A stretch of DNA of 64,000 bases from Ruminococcus sp. GTDB lineage: Bacteria > Bacillota > Clostridia > Oscillospirales > Ruminococcaceae. Location: the NCBI GenBank assembly GCA_021205185.1, contig JAJPYB010000001.1, forward strand, positions 1 to 64,000, written 5' to 3'. The notes below the pieces were generated by a model. It was not told the origin of the DNA. It did not search any database and saw only the letters and a program-made list of their open reading frames with translations. This document shows positions 36,149 to 45,354 of this stretch, one piece after another (positions within the stretch are counted from its first letter, which is position 1; the number at the start of each line of letters is the position of its first letter). Position numbers and translations under genes: made by a program.

Positions 36149-37120
36149 CTAAAGCTTAGTAAATACGGCGGAAACCCACCCTTCCTTTTCTTTGACATTT
36201 ACAAGGGCAAAGCCGCATTTTTCAATTATCCCCATCACTTCTTGTTTACGCTCGGATATGACACCCGAAACAACCAGCGTTTTACCGCTTTTTAAGAACT
36301 TTGCAAAATACGGACTCATAGCTATTAAAATATCAGACACAATATTTGCGCAGATAAAATCATAGCCGTCGCCGATTTTTGCTCTTAACGCTTCGTCGTC
36401 GATAATATTTCCACAATAAGCGTTAAAGTCCTTTTCACTTATATTATTTTTAAGCAGGTTCTCGCCTGCAATTTTAACTGAGTTTTCATCAATGTCGACA
36501 AGCGTTACGCTCTTTGCGCCAAGCAAAAGACACGCAATTGATAAAATTCCGCTTCCGCAGCCTAAATCGAGAACCTTGTCATCCTGTGATATATAATTCT
36601 CGATATTTTCAAGGCACAGCTGAGTGGTGTTATGCTGTCCTGTTCCAAAGCTTGAAGCCGGATCAATTTCAACCACTACCCTGTCATTATCAGCAGTTGG
36701 AATCTCCTCCCACGAAGGCTTTATAAGAAGCTTTTTACCAATTTCGAGCGGCTTGAAATACTGCTTCCAGTTATTCGCCCAGTCGTCCTCGCTGACGCTT
36801 TTAAGCTCAATTTCAAGCCTTCCGAAAGCGCCTTTCGTATCCCTACTTTTCAAGGCAGAAAGCTCGTCTTTCACAAGCGTTAAAAGCTCCGCTCCCTGAA
36901 CATTTGTCGGAAGGTAAATTGTGACTGACGTTTCGCAGTCTTTAAGTCCCATTAAATCGTCGTCTATGTAATCCCAGTTTGAAAGCTTGTTGTCCAAAAA
37001 CTCATCAAGCGTTTTTGAATCCTTAATGACAAAGCCTGTAATGTTGAGTCCGATAAGACAGCCGCAAACAACGTCTGCGCCTTCACTTGTAGTATAAATA
37101 ACCGCTTCTGTCCAGTCCAT
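36149..37120 (-). CDS. prmA: Ribosomal protein L11 methyltransferase
   Basis: 323 aa. SAM motif I VLDLGCGSGIL (~residue 185), FGTGQHNTTQLC, and the substrate-side FICANIVSDIL identify PrmA, which methylates ribosomal protein L11. Start at 37120 (ggagg SD), not the upstream TTG at 37132. Probable operon with the PII-like and pilin genes. Confidence 0.94.
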   Translation of the reverse strand: MDWTEAVIYTTSEGADVVCGCLIGLNITGFVIKDSKTLDEFLDNKLSNWDYIDDDLMGLKDCETSVTIYLPTNVQGAELLTLVKDELSALKSRDTKGAFGRLEIELKSVSEDDWANNWKQYFKPLEIGKKLLIKPSWEEIPTADNDRVVVEIDPASSFGTGQHNTTQLCLENIENYISQDDKVLDLGCGSGILSIACLLLGAKSVTLVDIDENSVKIAGENLLKNNISEKDFNAYCGNIIDDEALRAKIGDGYDFICANIVSDILIAMSPYFAKFLKSGKTLVVSGVISERKQEVMGIIEKCGFALVNVKEKEGWVSAVFTKL

Positions 37121-37354
37121 AAAAACCTCCAAAAGAAAGACAAGCTTATGCGCTACCTCACTTTAAAATTTAGTATAACACATTTTAAAGGAAAAGTAAA
37201 GCAATCTTTTTGTCGGAAATTGTAACAGTGCTGCTTTCAGGGTGCCTTAAAATCGCCCTTTTTCGGCATTTCGAGAAGAAATTTGTATTTATACCCACAC
37301 AAAACTTTCATCTAACCGTCACACTGCCTTTAGGCAGATTTTAGTTTATTTTGC

Positions 37355-37412
37355 TATAATGGCTGGGAAAATGAGTACACGACTAAATAGTTTTAGCTTG
37401 TAGAGTACTCAT
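37355..37412 (+). promoter_or_regulatory. Extended -10 promoter and leader hairpin
   Basis: TGCTATAAT (37352-37360) is an extended -10 box with a poor -35. The leader holds an 8-bp stem atgagtac/gtactcat (37371-37412), ending 10 nt before the cggagg SD of the sigma-like/HlyD gene. Nothing else stands out in 37121-37435. Confidence 0.5.
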
Positions 37413-37435
37413 ATTAAACAACGGAGGTTAATTTT

Positions 37436-39199
37436 GTGGACGGCGAGATATACTTAAAAATCAAAAAAGGCAACCAAAGCGCACTTAAATCACTTTGTGA
37501 CAAGCATTTAAAACGCTCGTGGTTTATTTGCTACTATCTTACTATGAGTTCGGGTAGAGGCTCACCACTTTTAATTAAAGCCTGGAAGAAAACGCTGACT
37601 GAAATATCAGCTTCAAAAAATACGCCGAAGGAAGGCTTCGAAGAGCTTTTATACTGCAACATTCTGAAGCTTTATACCAAGGGCGTTTCAGAAGATCCGG
37701 ATTTTGAGGATATTCCCGCTCCTCACTTAAATGAAAAGTACAAACGTTTTGAGGAGGAAATAACGCTTCTCGAGGGTGACACCAAAACCGTTTATATCTT
37801 CAGCAATTACGGAAATTTGCGGGCAGACAAGCAAGCGGAAATCCTGGGGCTTACACCTGAAGAGGTTTCTTCGCTTTTAAAGCAAGCCAATAAAGAAATC
37901 AAGGAAAAGCTGCCTGTTCCTAAAAGCGAATGGACAAAAAATGTTCAGCTATTCACTTCCCTTCGGGATACAAGCAACAGCGGCTTTGCGGATATTGCAG
38001 TAGAGCCATTTTTAAGAAAATCACTGAACCACGAGGTTGGTTCTTTATTTAATAAAACCGTAACACCAGACAGAAAGGAACAGCAGCAAATGAAAAAAGA
38101 AAAGGTATCAAGCAGACCTACTACGAGTAGCACAAAGGGTATTTCAAAAAGGAACAAGAGAATTATAAAGTACGCAGTAATAGCGGCGATAGTTATAGTT
38201 GTGGTTATTCTGGGAATTATCTTTATTCCGAAAATCTTTGGAAGCAGCGATACAGCGACAAGCGTTACTACATACACAGTTGATACAGTAACAACAGGAA
38301 GCGTTGACACCACAATCAGCGGAAGCGGTACGCTCTCGCCGATTTCTCAGACGACTCTTTCAACTAATATGAGCGCTACTGTTACAGCTGTAAACTACGA
38401 GGTTGGCGACAGCGTAGACGAGGGCAACGTCATAGCAAAGGTAGAATACGAAAACGGCGAAACAGAAAGCTTTAAAGCTCCATACGATTGCGTTATAATT
38501 GAGCTTCCTGTTACTGAAGACGACGAGCTGACAGATGCAAGCGAAATTGCAATGGTTATGGGAACAGACGGCTTTACAATGGGTATTGCTGTTGATGAAA
38601 CGGATATTTCTACAATTGAAATAGGACAGGACGTAACGTTTACTATTGACGCTCTCGGCGAGGAATACGAAGGAAGCGTAACAGCTATTTCCTACAACGG
38701 CACCACAAGCGGAAGCACAACGGCATATCAGATTACAGCGACGGTTGATTACGTTGAGGGAGTATATCCCGGAATGAGTGCTTCTGCGGAGATTGTTATT
38801 GAATCAAGCGGCGAAGGACTTATTGTTCCAGTAAGCGCAGTAAGAACATCAGGCGACGACAGCTATATTTACCTTGCTCCGTCAGACGCTGAGGACGGCG
38901 ACGAGTATTCAGAGGACGAAATCGACGAATCAAGCCTCACTAAGGTTACAGTTGAAACGGGTACCTCGGACGGAAGCAATATTATAGTTGAAAGCGACGA
39001 CCTTGAAGAAGACGATTTAATAGTTATTGTTACTATCACTTCAACTCAGACAGGAAGCACCAGCGACGACAGCGACAGCACATTCGGCGGCAGAGGTGAT
39101 ATGGGCGGCGGAATGGATTTCGGCGATTTTGACTTTGAGGACTTTGATCCCAGCACCGCAGGCGGCGGCATGGGCGGAATGAACGGTAAGGGCGAATAA
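37436..39199 (+). CDS. Sigma-like domain, membrane span and HlyD adaptor fusion
   Basis: 587 aa from GTG. Residues ~1-85 resemble sigma region 2 (GNQSALKSLCDKHLKRSWF) and ~115-162 sigma region 4 with a helix-turn-helix (RADKQAEILGLTPEEVSSLL). A basic linker, one membrane span (~245-267) and an outside HlyD/MacA-type adaptor with lipoyl-like and barrel parts (~285-480) follow, then an acidic and Gly-rich tail. The adaptor matches the MacB-type ABC genes directly downstream. The sigma-like part would stay in the cytosol. It is degenerate, so promoter binding is unproven. Confidence 0.8.
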   Translation: MDGEIYLKIKKGNQSALKSLCDKHLKRSWFICYYLTMSSGRGSPLLIKAWKKTLTEISASKNTPKEGFEELLYCNILKLYTKGVSEDPDFEDIPAPHLNEKYKRFEEEITLLEGDTKTVYIFSNYGNLRADKQAEILGLTPEEVSSLLKQANKEIKEKLPVPKSEWTKNVQLFTSLRDTSNSGFADIAVEPFLRKSLNHEVGSLFNKTVTPDRKEQQQMKKEKVSSRPTTSSTKGISKRNKRIIKYAVIAAIVIVVVILGIIFIPKIFGSSDTATSVTTYTVDTVTTGSVDTTISGSGTLSPISQTTLSTNMSATVTAVNYEVGDSVDEGNVIAKVEYENGETESFKAPYDCVIIELPVTEDDELTDASEIAMVMGTDGFTMGIAVDETDISTIEIGQDVTFTIDALGEEYEGSVTAISYNGTTSGSTTAYQITATVDYVEGVYPGMSASAEIVIESSGEGLIVPVSAVRTSGDDSYIYLAPSDAEDGDEYSEDEIDESSLTKVTVETGTSDGSNIIVESDDLEEDDLIVIVTITSTQTGSTSDDSDSTFGGRGDMGGGMDFGDFDFEDFDPSTAGGGMGGMNGKGE

Positions 39200-39211
39200 T
39201 GGAGGGATAAT

Positions 39212-39889
39212 ATGATACGGCTTAAACACATTTATAAATCATACCCTCTCGGCGACGGTCAGGTTGACGTTCTTCACGATATAAGCCTGCACGTCAGAAA
39301 AAAGGAATTCGTATCTATTCTTGGGCCTTCTGGAAGCGGAAAATCAACTCTTATGAATATTATCGGCTGTCTTGACGTTCCGGATTCGGGCGATTATATT
39401 CTCGACGGAGAGTATGTTGACAATTGCACAGAGAACCAGCTTTCAGATATAAGAAGCAAGAAAATCGGCTTTATATTTCAGCAGTTTAATCTGTTGCCCG
39501 AGCTTACAGCTTATGAAAATGTTGAAATGCCGCTTTTGTATCACAAGCTGACGGCGGCTGAACGCAGAGAGCGGGTAGAGAGAACGCTTGAGCAGGTAGG
39601 ACTTACAGACAGAATGAAGCACAAGCCTAACCAGCTTTCAGGAGGTCAACAGCAAAGAGTGGCGATTGCAAGAGTCTTGGCGGCGGAGCCTTCGATAATT
39701 TTAGCTGACGAGCCTACAGGAAACCTCGACTCTACATCAAGCGCTGAAATTATGGGAATTATAAAGGAGCTTCACCAGTCAGGAAACACTATAGTTTTAA
39801 TCACGCACGACCATAATATTGCTGAGCAGGCTCAGCGCAAGGTTTATGTTCGCGACGGAGTTTTAACAGAAAGAGAGGCAGTAAAATGA
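39212..39889 (+). CDS. MacB-type ABC transporter ATPase
   Basis: 225 aa. Walker A GPSGSGKST, signature LSGGQQQR, Walker B IILADEPTGNLDS and the final ITHDHN are intact. It belongs to the MacB/LolD group. It overlaps the permease gene by 4 nt (ATGA), and with the HlyD-like protein upstream it should form an export complex. Confidence 0.95.
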   Translation: MIRLKHIYKSYPLGDGQVDVLHDISLHVRKKEFVSILGPSGSGKSTLMNIIGCLDVPDSGDYILDGEYVDNCTENQLSDIRSKKIGFIFQQFNLLPELTAYENVEMPLLYHKLTAAERRERVERTLEQVGLTDRMKHKPNQLSGGQQQRVAIARVLAAEPSIILADEPTGNLDSTSSAEIMGIIKELHQSGNTIVLITHDHNIAEQAQRKVYVRDGVLTEREAVK

Positions 39890-41046
39890 CGCTAAAAATT
39901 ATTATGCTGTCCCTCAAGGCTATATACAACAATAAAATGCGTTCCTTTCTCACTATGCTTGGAATTATAATCGGCGTTATGGCAGTTGTTATACTCGTAT
40001 CCATTACTCAAAGCGCAACAAAAGGCATAACAGACAGCATTTCGAGCATGGGAAGCGATCAGATTACCGCTACAATTTCAGACGAGGACGTTGAAATCAG
40101 CCGCGACGACGTCGAACAGCTTACAAGCAATATGTTTATTGACGGAGTAGCGCCAGTTATTTCAACCAGCGAAACTGTAAAGCATTCAAGCAACAACGGT
40201 TCATATTCGATTGTTGGCGTTACACCAGACTACTTTGACGTACTGGATATAACAATTCAAAGCGGACGTTTGATTGCCGACTCGGATATTGAATGGACAA
40301 CCGGAGTGGCTGTAATAGGCACTGAGGTTGCGACGGATTTATTTGGAACATGGGACGCAGTTGGCGGAACAATAACTATTGGCGACAGAAACTATACGGT
40401 TATAGGCGTTTTAGAGGAGCAAGGCAGCAGTCTTGTAGGCTCTGACGACAGCAAGGTTTTAATCCCCTACTCCTCCGCTGAACGAATTACAGGGCAAACA
40501 TCGGTAAACACCTTTTACATAAAGGCTTCAAGCTCAGATTTGGTGGATATGGCAATAAGTCGGGTTGAAACATTTCTTCTTCAGCTCACAGGCGACGAGG
40601 ACAGCTATTCCGTAAGCAATCAGTCGGACGTTTTAGACACAATGGAGGACGTTGACAGCACTATGTCGCTGTTGCTTGCAGGAATTGCGGCAATTTCACT
40701 TCTCGTTGGCGGAATCGGAATTATGAACATTATGCTTGTTTCCGTATCAGAGCGGACAAAGGAAATAGGAATACGCAAGGCGGTAGGCGCAAAAAGGCGG
40801 CATATTATGCTCCAATTTCTTTGCGAATCATGCATACTATCGGTTCTTGGCGGTTTAATAGGTCTTGCTTTATCGTTCGGCGTAATTGAAATTTACAACA
40901 CCGTTACTCAAAGCACTACTACTGTAAATTGGGCGATAGCATTAGCGGCGATTGCATTTTGTGCGGTAATCGGTATACTTTTCGGAAGCTACCCTGCCGC
41001 CAAGGCTTCAAGACTACAGCCAATTGACGCTTTGCACAATTCTTAA
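39886..41046 (+). CDS. MacB-type ABC transporter permease
   Basis: 386 aa with the N-terminal span (MRSFLTMLGIIIGVMAVVI), the large outside MacB_PCD domain and three C-terminal FtsX spans (GIMNIMLVSVSERTKEIGIRKAVGA). These exporters act by a mechanotransmission mechanism on peptides or lipids. The substrate is unknown. Confidence 0.95.
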   Translation: MTLKIIMLSLKAIYNNKMRSFLTMLGIIIGVMAVVILVSITQSATKGITDSISSMGSDQITATISDEDVEISRDDVEQLTSNMFIDGVAPVISTSETVKHSSNNGSYSIVGVTPDYFDVLDITIQSGRLIADSDIEWTTGVAVIGTEVATDLFGTWDAVGGTITIGDRNYTVIGVLEEQGSSLVGSDDSKVLIPYSSAERITGQTSVNTFYIKASSSDLVDMAISRVETFLLQLTGDEDSYSVSNQSDVLDTMEDVDSTMSLLLAGIAAISLLVGGIGIMNIMLVSVSERTKEIGIRKAVGAKRRHIMLQFLCESCILSVLGGLIGLALSFGVIEIYNTVTQSTTTVNWAIALAAIAFCAVIGILFGSYPAAKASRLQPIDALHNS

Positions 41047-41069
41047 AGTTGATTTTTGGGAGGTACAAT

Positions 41070-42464
41070 ATGGCAACTACAATAATTGAAAAGGCTCACA
41101 AGGGTAACCTTGAAGCTATGAAAACACTTTGTGACAAAAACGTCAAGGAGGTGCTGAATCTTTGCCAGCTGCTTCTTTGCGACGAAGCGGTTGCTCAAAG
41201 TGCAACGACAAAGCTTTTTAAGGTAACGCTTGAAAATACAGCTTCGGGATATATCACCTCTGAAGAGGAATTTCACGATTCTATTATCACAAAGACTGTA
41301 AGCTTTTGTAAAACGTACGCGTTAAAGAAAAGCTCAAAGGCGTTTGGAATGCCGAAAAATCAAAACTTTTCAGCTATAACCTACAACGCAGATAAAATGT
41401 CATTTGATGGGGAACCTTATGAGGTTATACTTAAAAATCTGCCGACGCTTCACCGCTTCATTTACGTTTTGCACACAGTTCTGGAATACAGCGATACGCA
41501 GATTGCAGAGCTTTTAAAAATCAATAAGTATGCGGTTTCAGCGGCTCTTGCGGCAGAAAGCACAAATGTTATGCGTATTCTTTTGATAATGTCTGAAACT
41601 ACCAAAAAAACGGCAAGTATGACAGCGGACGAATTCAACGAAGCTATAACAGAGAGCAAGTACGAGGTTACAGTTCCCGATTCGCTTGACGAGGCAATCA
41701 ACGAGGAAATTGACAAAGCCTGCGAGCCGATAATTAAGGAAGCTAAAAGGAAAAAGAGAAAGGAAGTATACATCACTCTTATATCAATCGTCTGTGTGAT
41801 TTTAATTTTCGGCGTTGTGTTTGCAGTTATTGCGACCTCGTCAGACGACGACTCATCAGATACAGACACAACCAGCGAAAGCTCGGAAGCAGAGGATGAG
41901 GACGAGGACGAGGATAGTGACAGCACCTACACGCCAGAGGCGCTCGACGAAACGCTAACCTACTACGCTGATATTGAAATTGAGGATTATGGCACAATTA
42001 CAATTGAGCTTGATCAGGAATCGGCGCCGATAACAGCCGCTAACTTTGTTGAGCTTGCTGAAAGCGGATTCTATGACGGACTGACCTTCCACCGCATTAT
42101 TGAAGGCTTTATGATGCAGGGCGGCGACCCGAACGGCGACGGAACGGGCGGCTCGGACAACACTATTGTTGGAGAATTTACTGACAACGGTTACGACAAC
42201 GAGCTTTCACACACAAGAGGAGCAGTATCTATGGCTCGTTCAACAGATTACGACAGCGCAAGCAGTCAGTTCTTTATCGTTCAGGAGGACAGCTCAGACT
42301 CGCTTGACGGACAGTACGCAGTATTTGGATACGTAACAGAAGGTATGGAAATAGTAGATGAAATTTGCGAAGCGGCAGAGCCTACCGACGACAACGGAAC
42401 GATTGAAGCTGAGGATCAACCCGTAATTACAAGCGTTACAATTTATACAGAGGAAGCGGAGTAA
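41070..42464 (+). CDS. Sigma-like domain, membrane span and cyclophilin fusion
   Basis: 464 aa from the ATG at 41070 (gggagg SD). Residues ~1-165 mirror the sigma-like domain of the first operon gene (GNLEAMKTLCDKNVKEVL; HTH-like YSDTQIAELLKINKYAVSAAL). A single span (~233-256) and an acidic Asp/Glu/Ser linker lead to an outside cyclophilin-type prolyl isomerase (~290-460) with FHRIIEGFMMQGG and SSQFFIV, the catalytic Arg and Gln-containing core. Located 23 nt after the permease; a terminator follows. The isomerase should fold proteins at the outer face of the membrane. Confidence 0.82.
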   Translation: MATTIIEKAHKGNLEAMKTLCDKNVKEVLNLCQLLLCDEAVAQSATTKLFKVTLENTASGYITSEEEFHDSIITKTVSFCKTYALKKSSKAFGMPKNQNFSAITYNADKMSFDGEPYEVILKNLPTLHRFIYVLHTVLEYSDTQIAELLKINKYAVSAALAAESTNVMRILLIMSETTKKTASMTADEFNEAITESKYEVTVPDSLDEAINEEIDKACEPIIKEAKRKKRKEVYITLISIVCVILIFGVVFAVIATSSDDDSSDTDTTSESSEAEDEDEDEDSDSTYTPEALDETLTYYADIEIEDYGTITIELDQESAPITAANFVELAESGFYDGLTFHRIIEGFMMQGGDPNGDGTGGSDNTIVGEFTDNGYDNELSHTRGAVSMARSTDYDSASSQFFIVQEDSSDSLDGQYAVFGYVTEGMEIVDEICEAAEPTDDNGTIEAEDQPVITSVTIYTEEAE

Positions 42465-42488
42465 GCAAAGCTCAAGCATAGAAACAAT

Positions 42489-42526
42489 AAGCGATCAGGA
42501 AAAAATCCTGGTCGCTTGAATTTTTA
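42489..42526 (+). terminator. Terminator of sigma-like/ABC operon
   Basis: 12-bp stem aagcgatcagga/tcctggtcgctt followed by gaattttta. Confidence 0.88.
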
Positions 42527-42590
42527 TCAGATTTCCTCTTGAACACATATTGCATTCATACAAAATTTACATTGATTTCGTTCGAGTTTG

Positions 42591-42623
42591 TTGACAAAAT
42601 CAATCGTTCGATTAGGGTATAAT
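42591..42623 (+). promoter_or_regulatory. Promoter region of antitoxin gene
   Basis: TATAAT at 42618-42623; the TTGACA at 42591 is 21 nt away, longer than ideal. An imperfect palindrome aatcgttcgatt (42602-42613) between them and a second ttcgttcga upstream (42577) may be antitoxin operators. Confidence 0.4.
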
Positions 42624-42654
42624 ATATTTGAAGCAGATAAAAGGAGGGATTCTT

Positions 42655-42870
42655 ATGATTGTTACTGCAACAGAATTCAAACTCAATCTCGGAAAATATC
42701 TTGCACTTGCCGAAACGGAAGACATCCTCCTTTCAAAAAATGGCAAGGTAAGCGTGAAGCTTGTAAACAACAATGTGGATCGTGTTGAAGCGATGCAGTC
42801 CCTTTTCGGATTCATTCATGCCGATATTACGGAAGAAGAAGCAAGAGAAGAAAGGCTGAGTAAAATATGA
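42655..42870 (+). CDS. Phd/YefM-type antitoxin
   Basis: 71 aa. The N-terminal TATEFKLNLGKYLALAETED and ILLSKNGKVSVKLV match the antitoxin DNA-binding fold. SD aaggaggg at the ATG chosen. It overlaps the PIN toxin gene by 4 nt (ATGA), the normal antitoxin-first order. Confidence 0.88.
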   Translation: MIVTATEFKLNLGKYLALAETEDILLSKNGKVSVKLVNNNVDRVEAMQSLFGFIHADITEEEAREERLSKI

Positions 42871-43382
42871 ACGTGATTGTTGATACCTGCGTGATTATTG
42901 ACGCCTTGCAGCAGCGTGAGCCTTTCGCAAAAGACGCACAGGACTTGTGTCTTGCTGTCGCAAAGGGTAAAATTTCCGCTTTCATTCCCGCTAAGAGCGT
43001 AGCAGACATATACCACATCATGCACCGCAGCTTGCACAGTGATGAACAGACCAGAGTGCTTTTAAAGAAGCTGTTTTTATCCTTTGGCATTCTCGATACG
43101 ACTGCACTCGATTGCAGAAATGCGCTTACATCTCCTGTTTCGGATTTCGAGGACGCCATTCTTGCCGAAAAAGTCAACCCTTACGTTATGGAATATCCCT
43201 CTACTTCTGAAATGACAGAAATTAAGATTTTCAGCGGAGAAAAACACCCATCAGAGAAACCGAATTTCTCTGATGGGTGTTATGCTTTTAATCGAGAGTC
43301 AGATTTTTTTAATGTTAAAATTGGAATACAAGCAATTATATTGATGCACTCGATTTTTTTGATTTCGCTGCCGACTGTATAA
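42867..43382 (+). pseudogene. PIN-domain (VapC-like) toxin, C-terminus replaced
   Basis: Residues 1-~110 are a PIN ribonuclease: VDTCVIIDAL with the first Asp, and VSDFEDAILAE with acidic centre residues. Relatives then continue with a TRN..DF segment holding the last metal ligand. Here that is absent and the frame runs into unrelated sequence, including a complete terminator hairpin (43243-43281), ending as 171 aa. The toxin has probably lost activity through a deletion, while the antitoxin gene stays intact. Confidence 0.75.
43243..43281 (+). terminator. Terminator read through by the toxin frame
   Basis: Perfect 17-bp stem aacacccatcagagaaa/tttctctgatgggtgtt followed by atgctttta. Confidence 0.85.
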
Positions 43383-44235
43383 ATTTCCTGGTTGCCGGTG
43401 TCGGGTCATTCGCATATACCAACCCATAGGGCATGGTATAATCTGTCTCCAATGGAATCGTAATTAGATTGGTGTGGATATCAGCATAGACTGGCTGCGT
43501 GATCAGCACATAGGGATTCACCTCACACAGGGTAAACGTGTCCACGCCGTAATAGCTGGAATTGATGATCTGTACAGTAGGAAACTTTTCTGTTATCTCC
43601 GCACGGAAATTGTCCAGTTCTTCTGATACTCCTTCGATCGGCATTACAAGATATTCCCCGTTCAGATCCTGCATGGACAGTTTTTCTGCTTTTGCGAGCC
43701 GGTGTGTTTTGGAAACAGCGCAGCAGATGGGAACCTCGGAGAGTTTCAAAAACTGACAGTTCCCTTTCCAGCCTTTGGAACCGTAAACAGCTTCAAACAA
43801 ATCAAAATCAGCGCCTAAGCAAGCAAAGGTTGTTCCTCTGTTCTCATATTCCGCCATAGGCAGAATTTCAATTCTTAATTCCGGATGTTTCTCACTGATT
43901 CTCGCCCAGATTTCTGGCAGAAGCCGACACTTATAGAGTAGCGAAGTTCCAATTCGCACAGTAGTTTCAGCCTGCTCAGCTAATTGTGAGGCTTTTTTTA
44001 ACGCATCTTCCGAGAGCCGTATGATTGTTTTGGCGTCTTCGTAGAGAGACTTCCCAGCTGGGGTGAGCTTAACCCCGTGGTTGGTGCGAGTGAAAAGTTT
44101 AAATCCACACCGACCTTCCAGCAAATTGACCTGCTGAATCAGAGCTGGGGATGAAATAAACATGGACTCTGCCGCTTTTCCGAAACTGCCCATATCCGCC
44201 GTGCGAATAAAAGCGTCAAGCTGATGATTGTACAT
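43336..44235 (-). CDS. LysR-family regulator (second copy type)
   Basis: 299 aa from the ATG at 44235 (gcaggagg SD). DNA-binding FIRTADMGSFGKAAESMF and an inducer-binding domain ending MPYGLVYANDPT. It is homologous to the regulator at 17215-18126. It diverges from a flavodoxin-AKR-flavodoxin-DUF4405 unit that it probably controls. Confidence 0.92.
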   Translation of the reverse strand: MYNHQLDAFIRTADMGSFGKAAESMFISSPALIQQVNLLEGRCGFKLFTRTNHGVKLTPAGKSLYEDAKTIIRLSEDALKKASQLAEQAETTVRIGTSLLYKCRLLPEIWARISEKHPELRIEILPMAEYENRGTTFACLGADFDLFEAVYGSKGWKGNCQFLKLSEVPICCAVSKTHRLAKAEKLSMQDLNGEYLVMPIEGVSEELDNFRAEITEKFPTVQIINSSYYGVDTFTLCEVNPYVLITQPVYADIHTNLITIPLETDYTMPYGLVYANDPTPATRKFIQSAAKSKKSSASI

Positions 44236-44304
44236 GAGTGCCTCCTGCATAAGGTTTATACTTTATACCATGATAACATATCTGTACTTCAAAAGCAAGG
44301 AGAA

Positions 44305-44506
44305 ATGAGTATAATAAAAGGTAAGAATCAGGAAGCAATCTTCCGAGCAAAAGCTGGAGATTGTCTGGTGGGCGTTTGTGATTACAGAAGCGGCTGCACT
44401 GATATTGGCTGTGATATTCTGGAACAGGGTCAATACAAAATATATGAAACCTATGGCTGATGATAATCTGCATGAAACTTTGGGAAGAAAGGGTCTACCA
44501 TTATGA
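44305..44506 (+). pseudogene. Small membrane protein, possibly frameshifted
   Basis: An ATG with SD aaggaga (44305) opens a frame MSIIKGKNQEAIFRAKAG, but the coding-looking stretch lies in the next frame: EIVWWAFVITEAAALILAVIFW, a clear membrane helix, followed by a tail whose TGA overlaps the next ATG (ATGA at 44503). That overlap suggests a genuine small gene with a lost base near the A-rich start. Confidence 0.4.
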
Positions 44507-45255
44507 AGACACTCATTAAAAGGATGATCTTAATGGCGCTTGCCTTGGGAATGACACTGCTGTTGGCAGCTTGTGGAGCTGCTGATAATCAGAAGGAAAC
44601 ATCTGTATCTACTGAAACAGGAATACAGGAAGAAACAGAAAACCAGGAGACCGTACAAAACGACGCAGCTGGAATTGTATCTGAGGAAAATGAAACAGAA
44701 CAAGCAGTCAATGATGAAGAAGAAAGGATGGATACAGGGATGATTGTTATATATTTTTCACTGGCCGGTGAGCAGTATTCAGTCGGTGTGATTGAAGAAG
44801 GAAACACCAGCATTATCGCTCGCATGATCGCAGAACAGACAGGGGCTGACCTATTTGAAATTGAGGCAGCTGAGCCATATCCTCAGACGTACAGTGAGCT
44901 TTTGGACGTCTCCAGACAGGAAATGTCTGAAAATGCCCGCCCTGCATATGTCGGTGATGTGGAGAACTGGGAGGAGTACGACACAGTATTTATCGGTTAT
45001 CCCAACTGGTGGGGAGACATGCCGATGATTGTCTACAGCTTTCTGGAGAGCCATGACTGGAACGGCAAGACAGTGATTCCGTTCTGCACACATGGCGGCA
45101 GCGGTCTGTCAGGCACAGAGGCAACGATTGAGGACATCACTGGCGCAGCAATGCTGGATGGCTTTGCAATTACAGGAGAGGCGGCACAGAATGACCGGGA
45201 AGCTTCTGAAAATCGCGTGACAGAATGGTTAAAGGAAATCGGCCTGACTGAATAA
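44503..45255 (+). CDS. Lipoprotein-anchored flavodoxin
   Basis: 250 aa. The N-terminus is a lipoprotein signal (LGMTLLLAAC, lipobox cysteine ~residue 24) followed by a Glu/Gln/Thr-rich linker. Residues ~80-250 are a flavodoxin (IYFSLAGEQYS; GYPNWWGDMPM; CTHGGSG). Extracytoplasmic flavodoxins of this kind imply electron transfer outside the membrane. Confidence 0.9.
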   Translation: MKTLIKRMILMALALGMTLLLAACGAADNQKETSVSTETGIQEETENQETVQNDAAGIVSEENETEQAVNDEEERMDTGMIVIYFSLAGEQYSVGVIEEGNTSIIARMIAEQTGADLFEIEAAEPYPQTYSELLDVSRQEMSENARPAYVGDVENWEEYDTVFIGYPNWWGDMPMIVYSFLESHDWNGKTVIPFCTHGGSGLSGTEATIEDITGAAMLDGFAITGEAAQNDREASENRVTEWLKEIGLTE

Positions 45256-45354
45256 AGAACAGCGAATGATATTTTGTTGACGCTCCCATATACAAGAGTT
45301 AAAGAAACGGAACACATGAAAGTGTTTTGAAAAAACAACATGGAGGAAATGATG

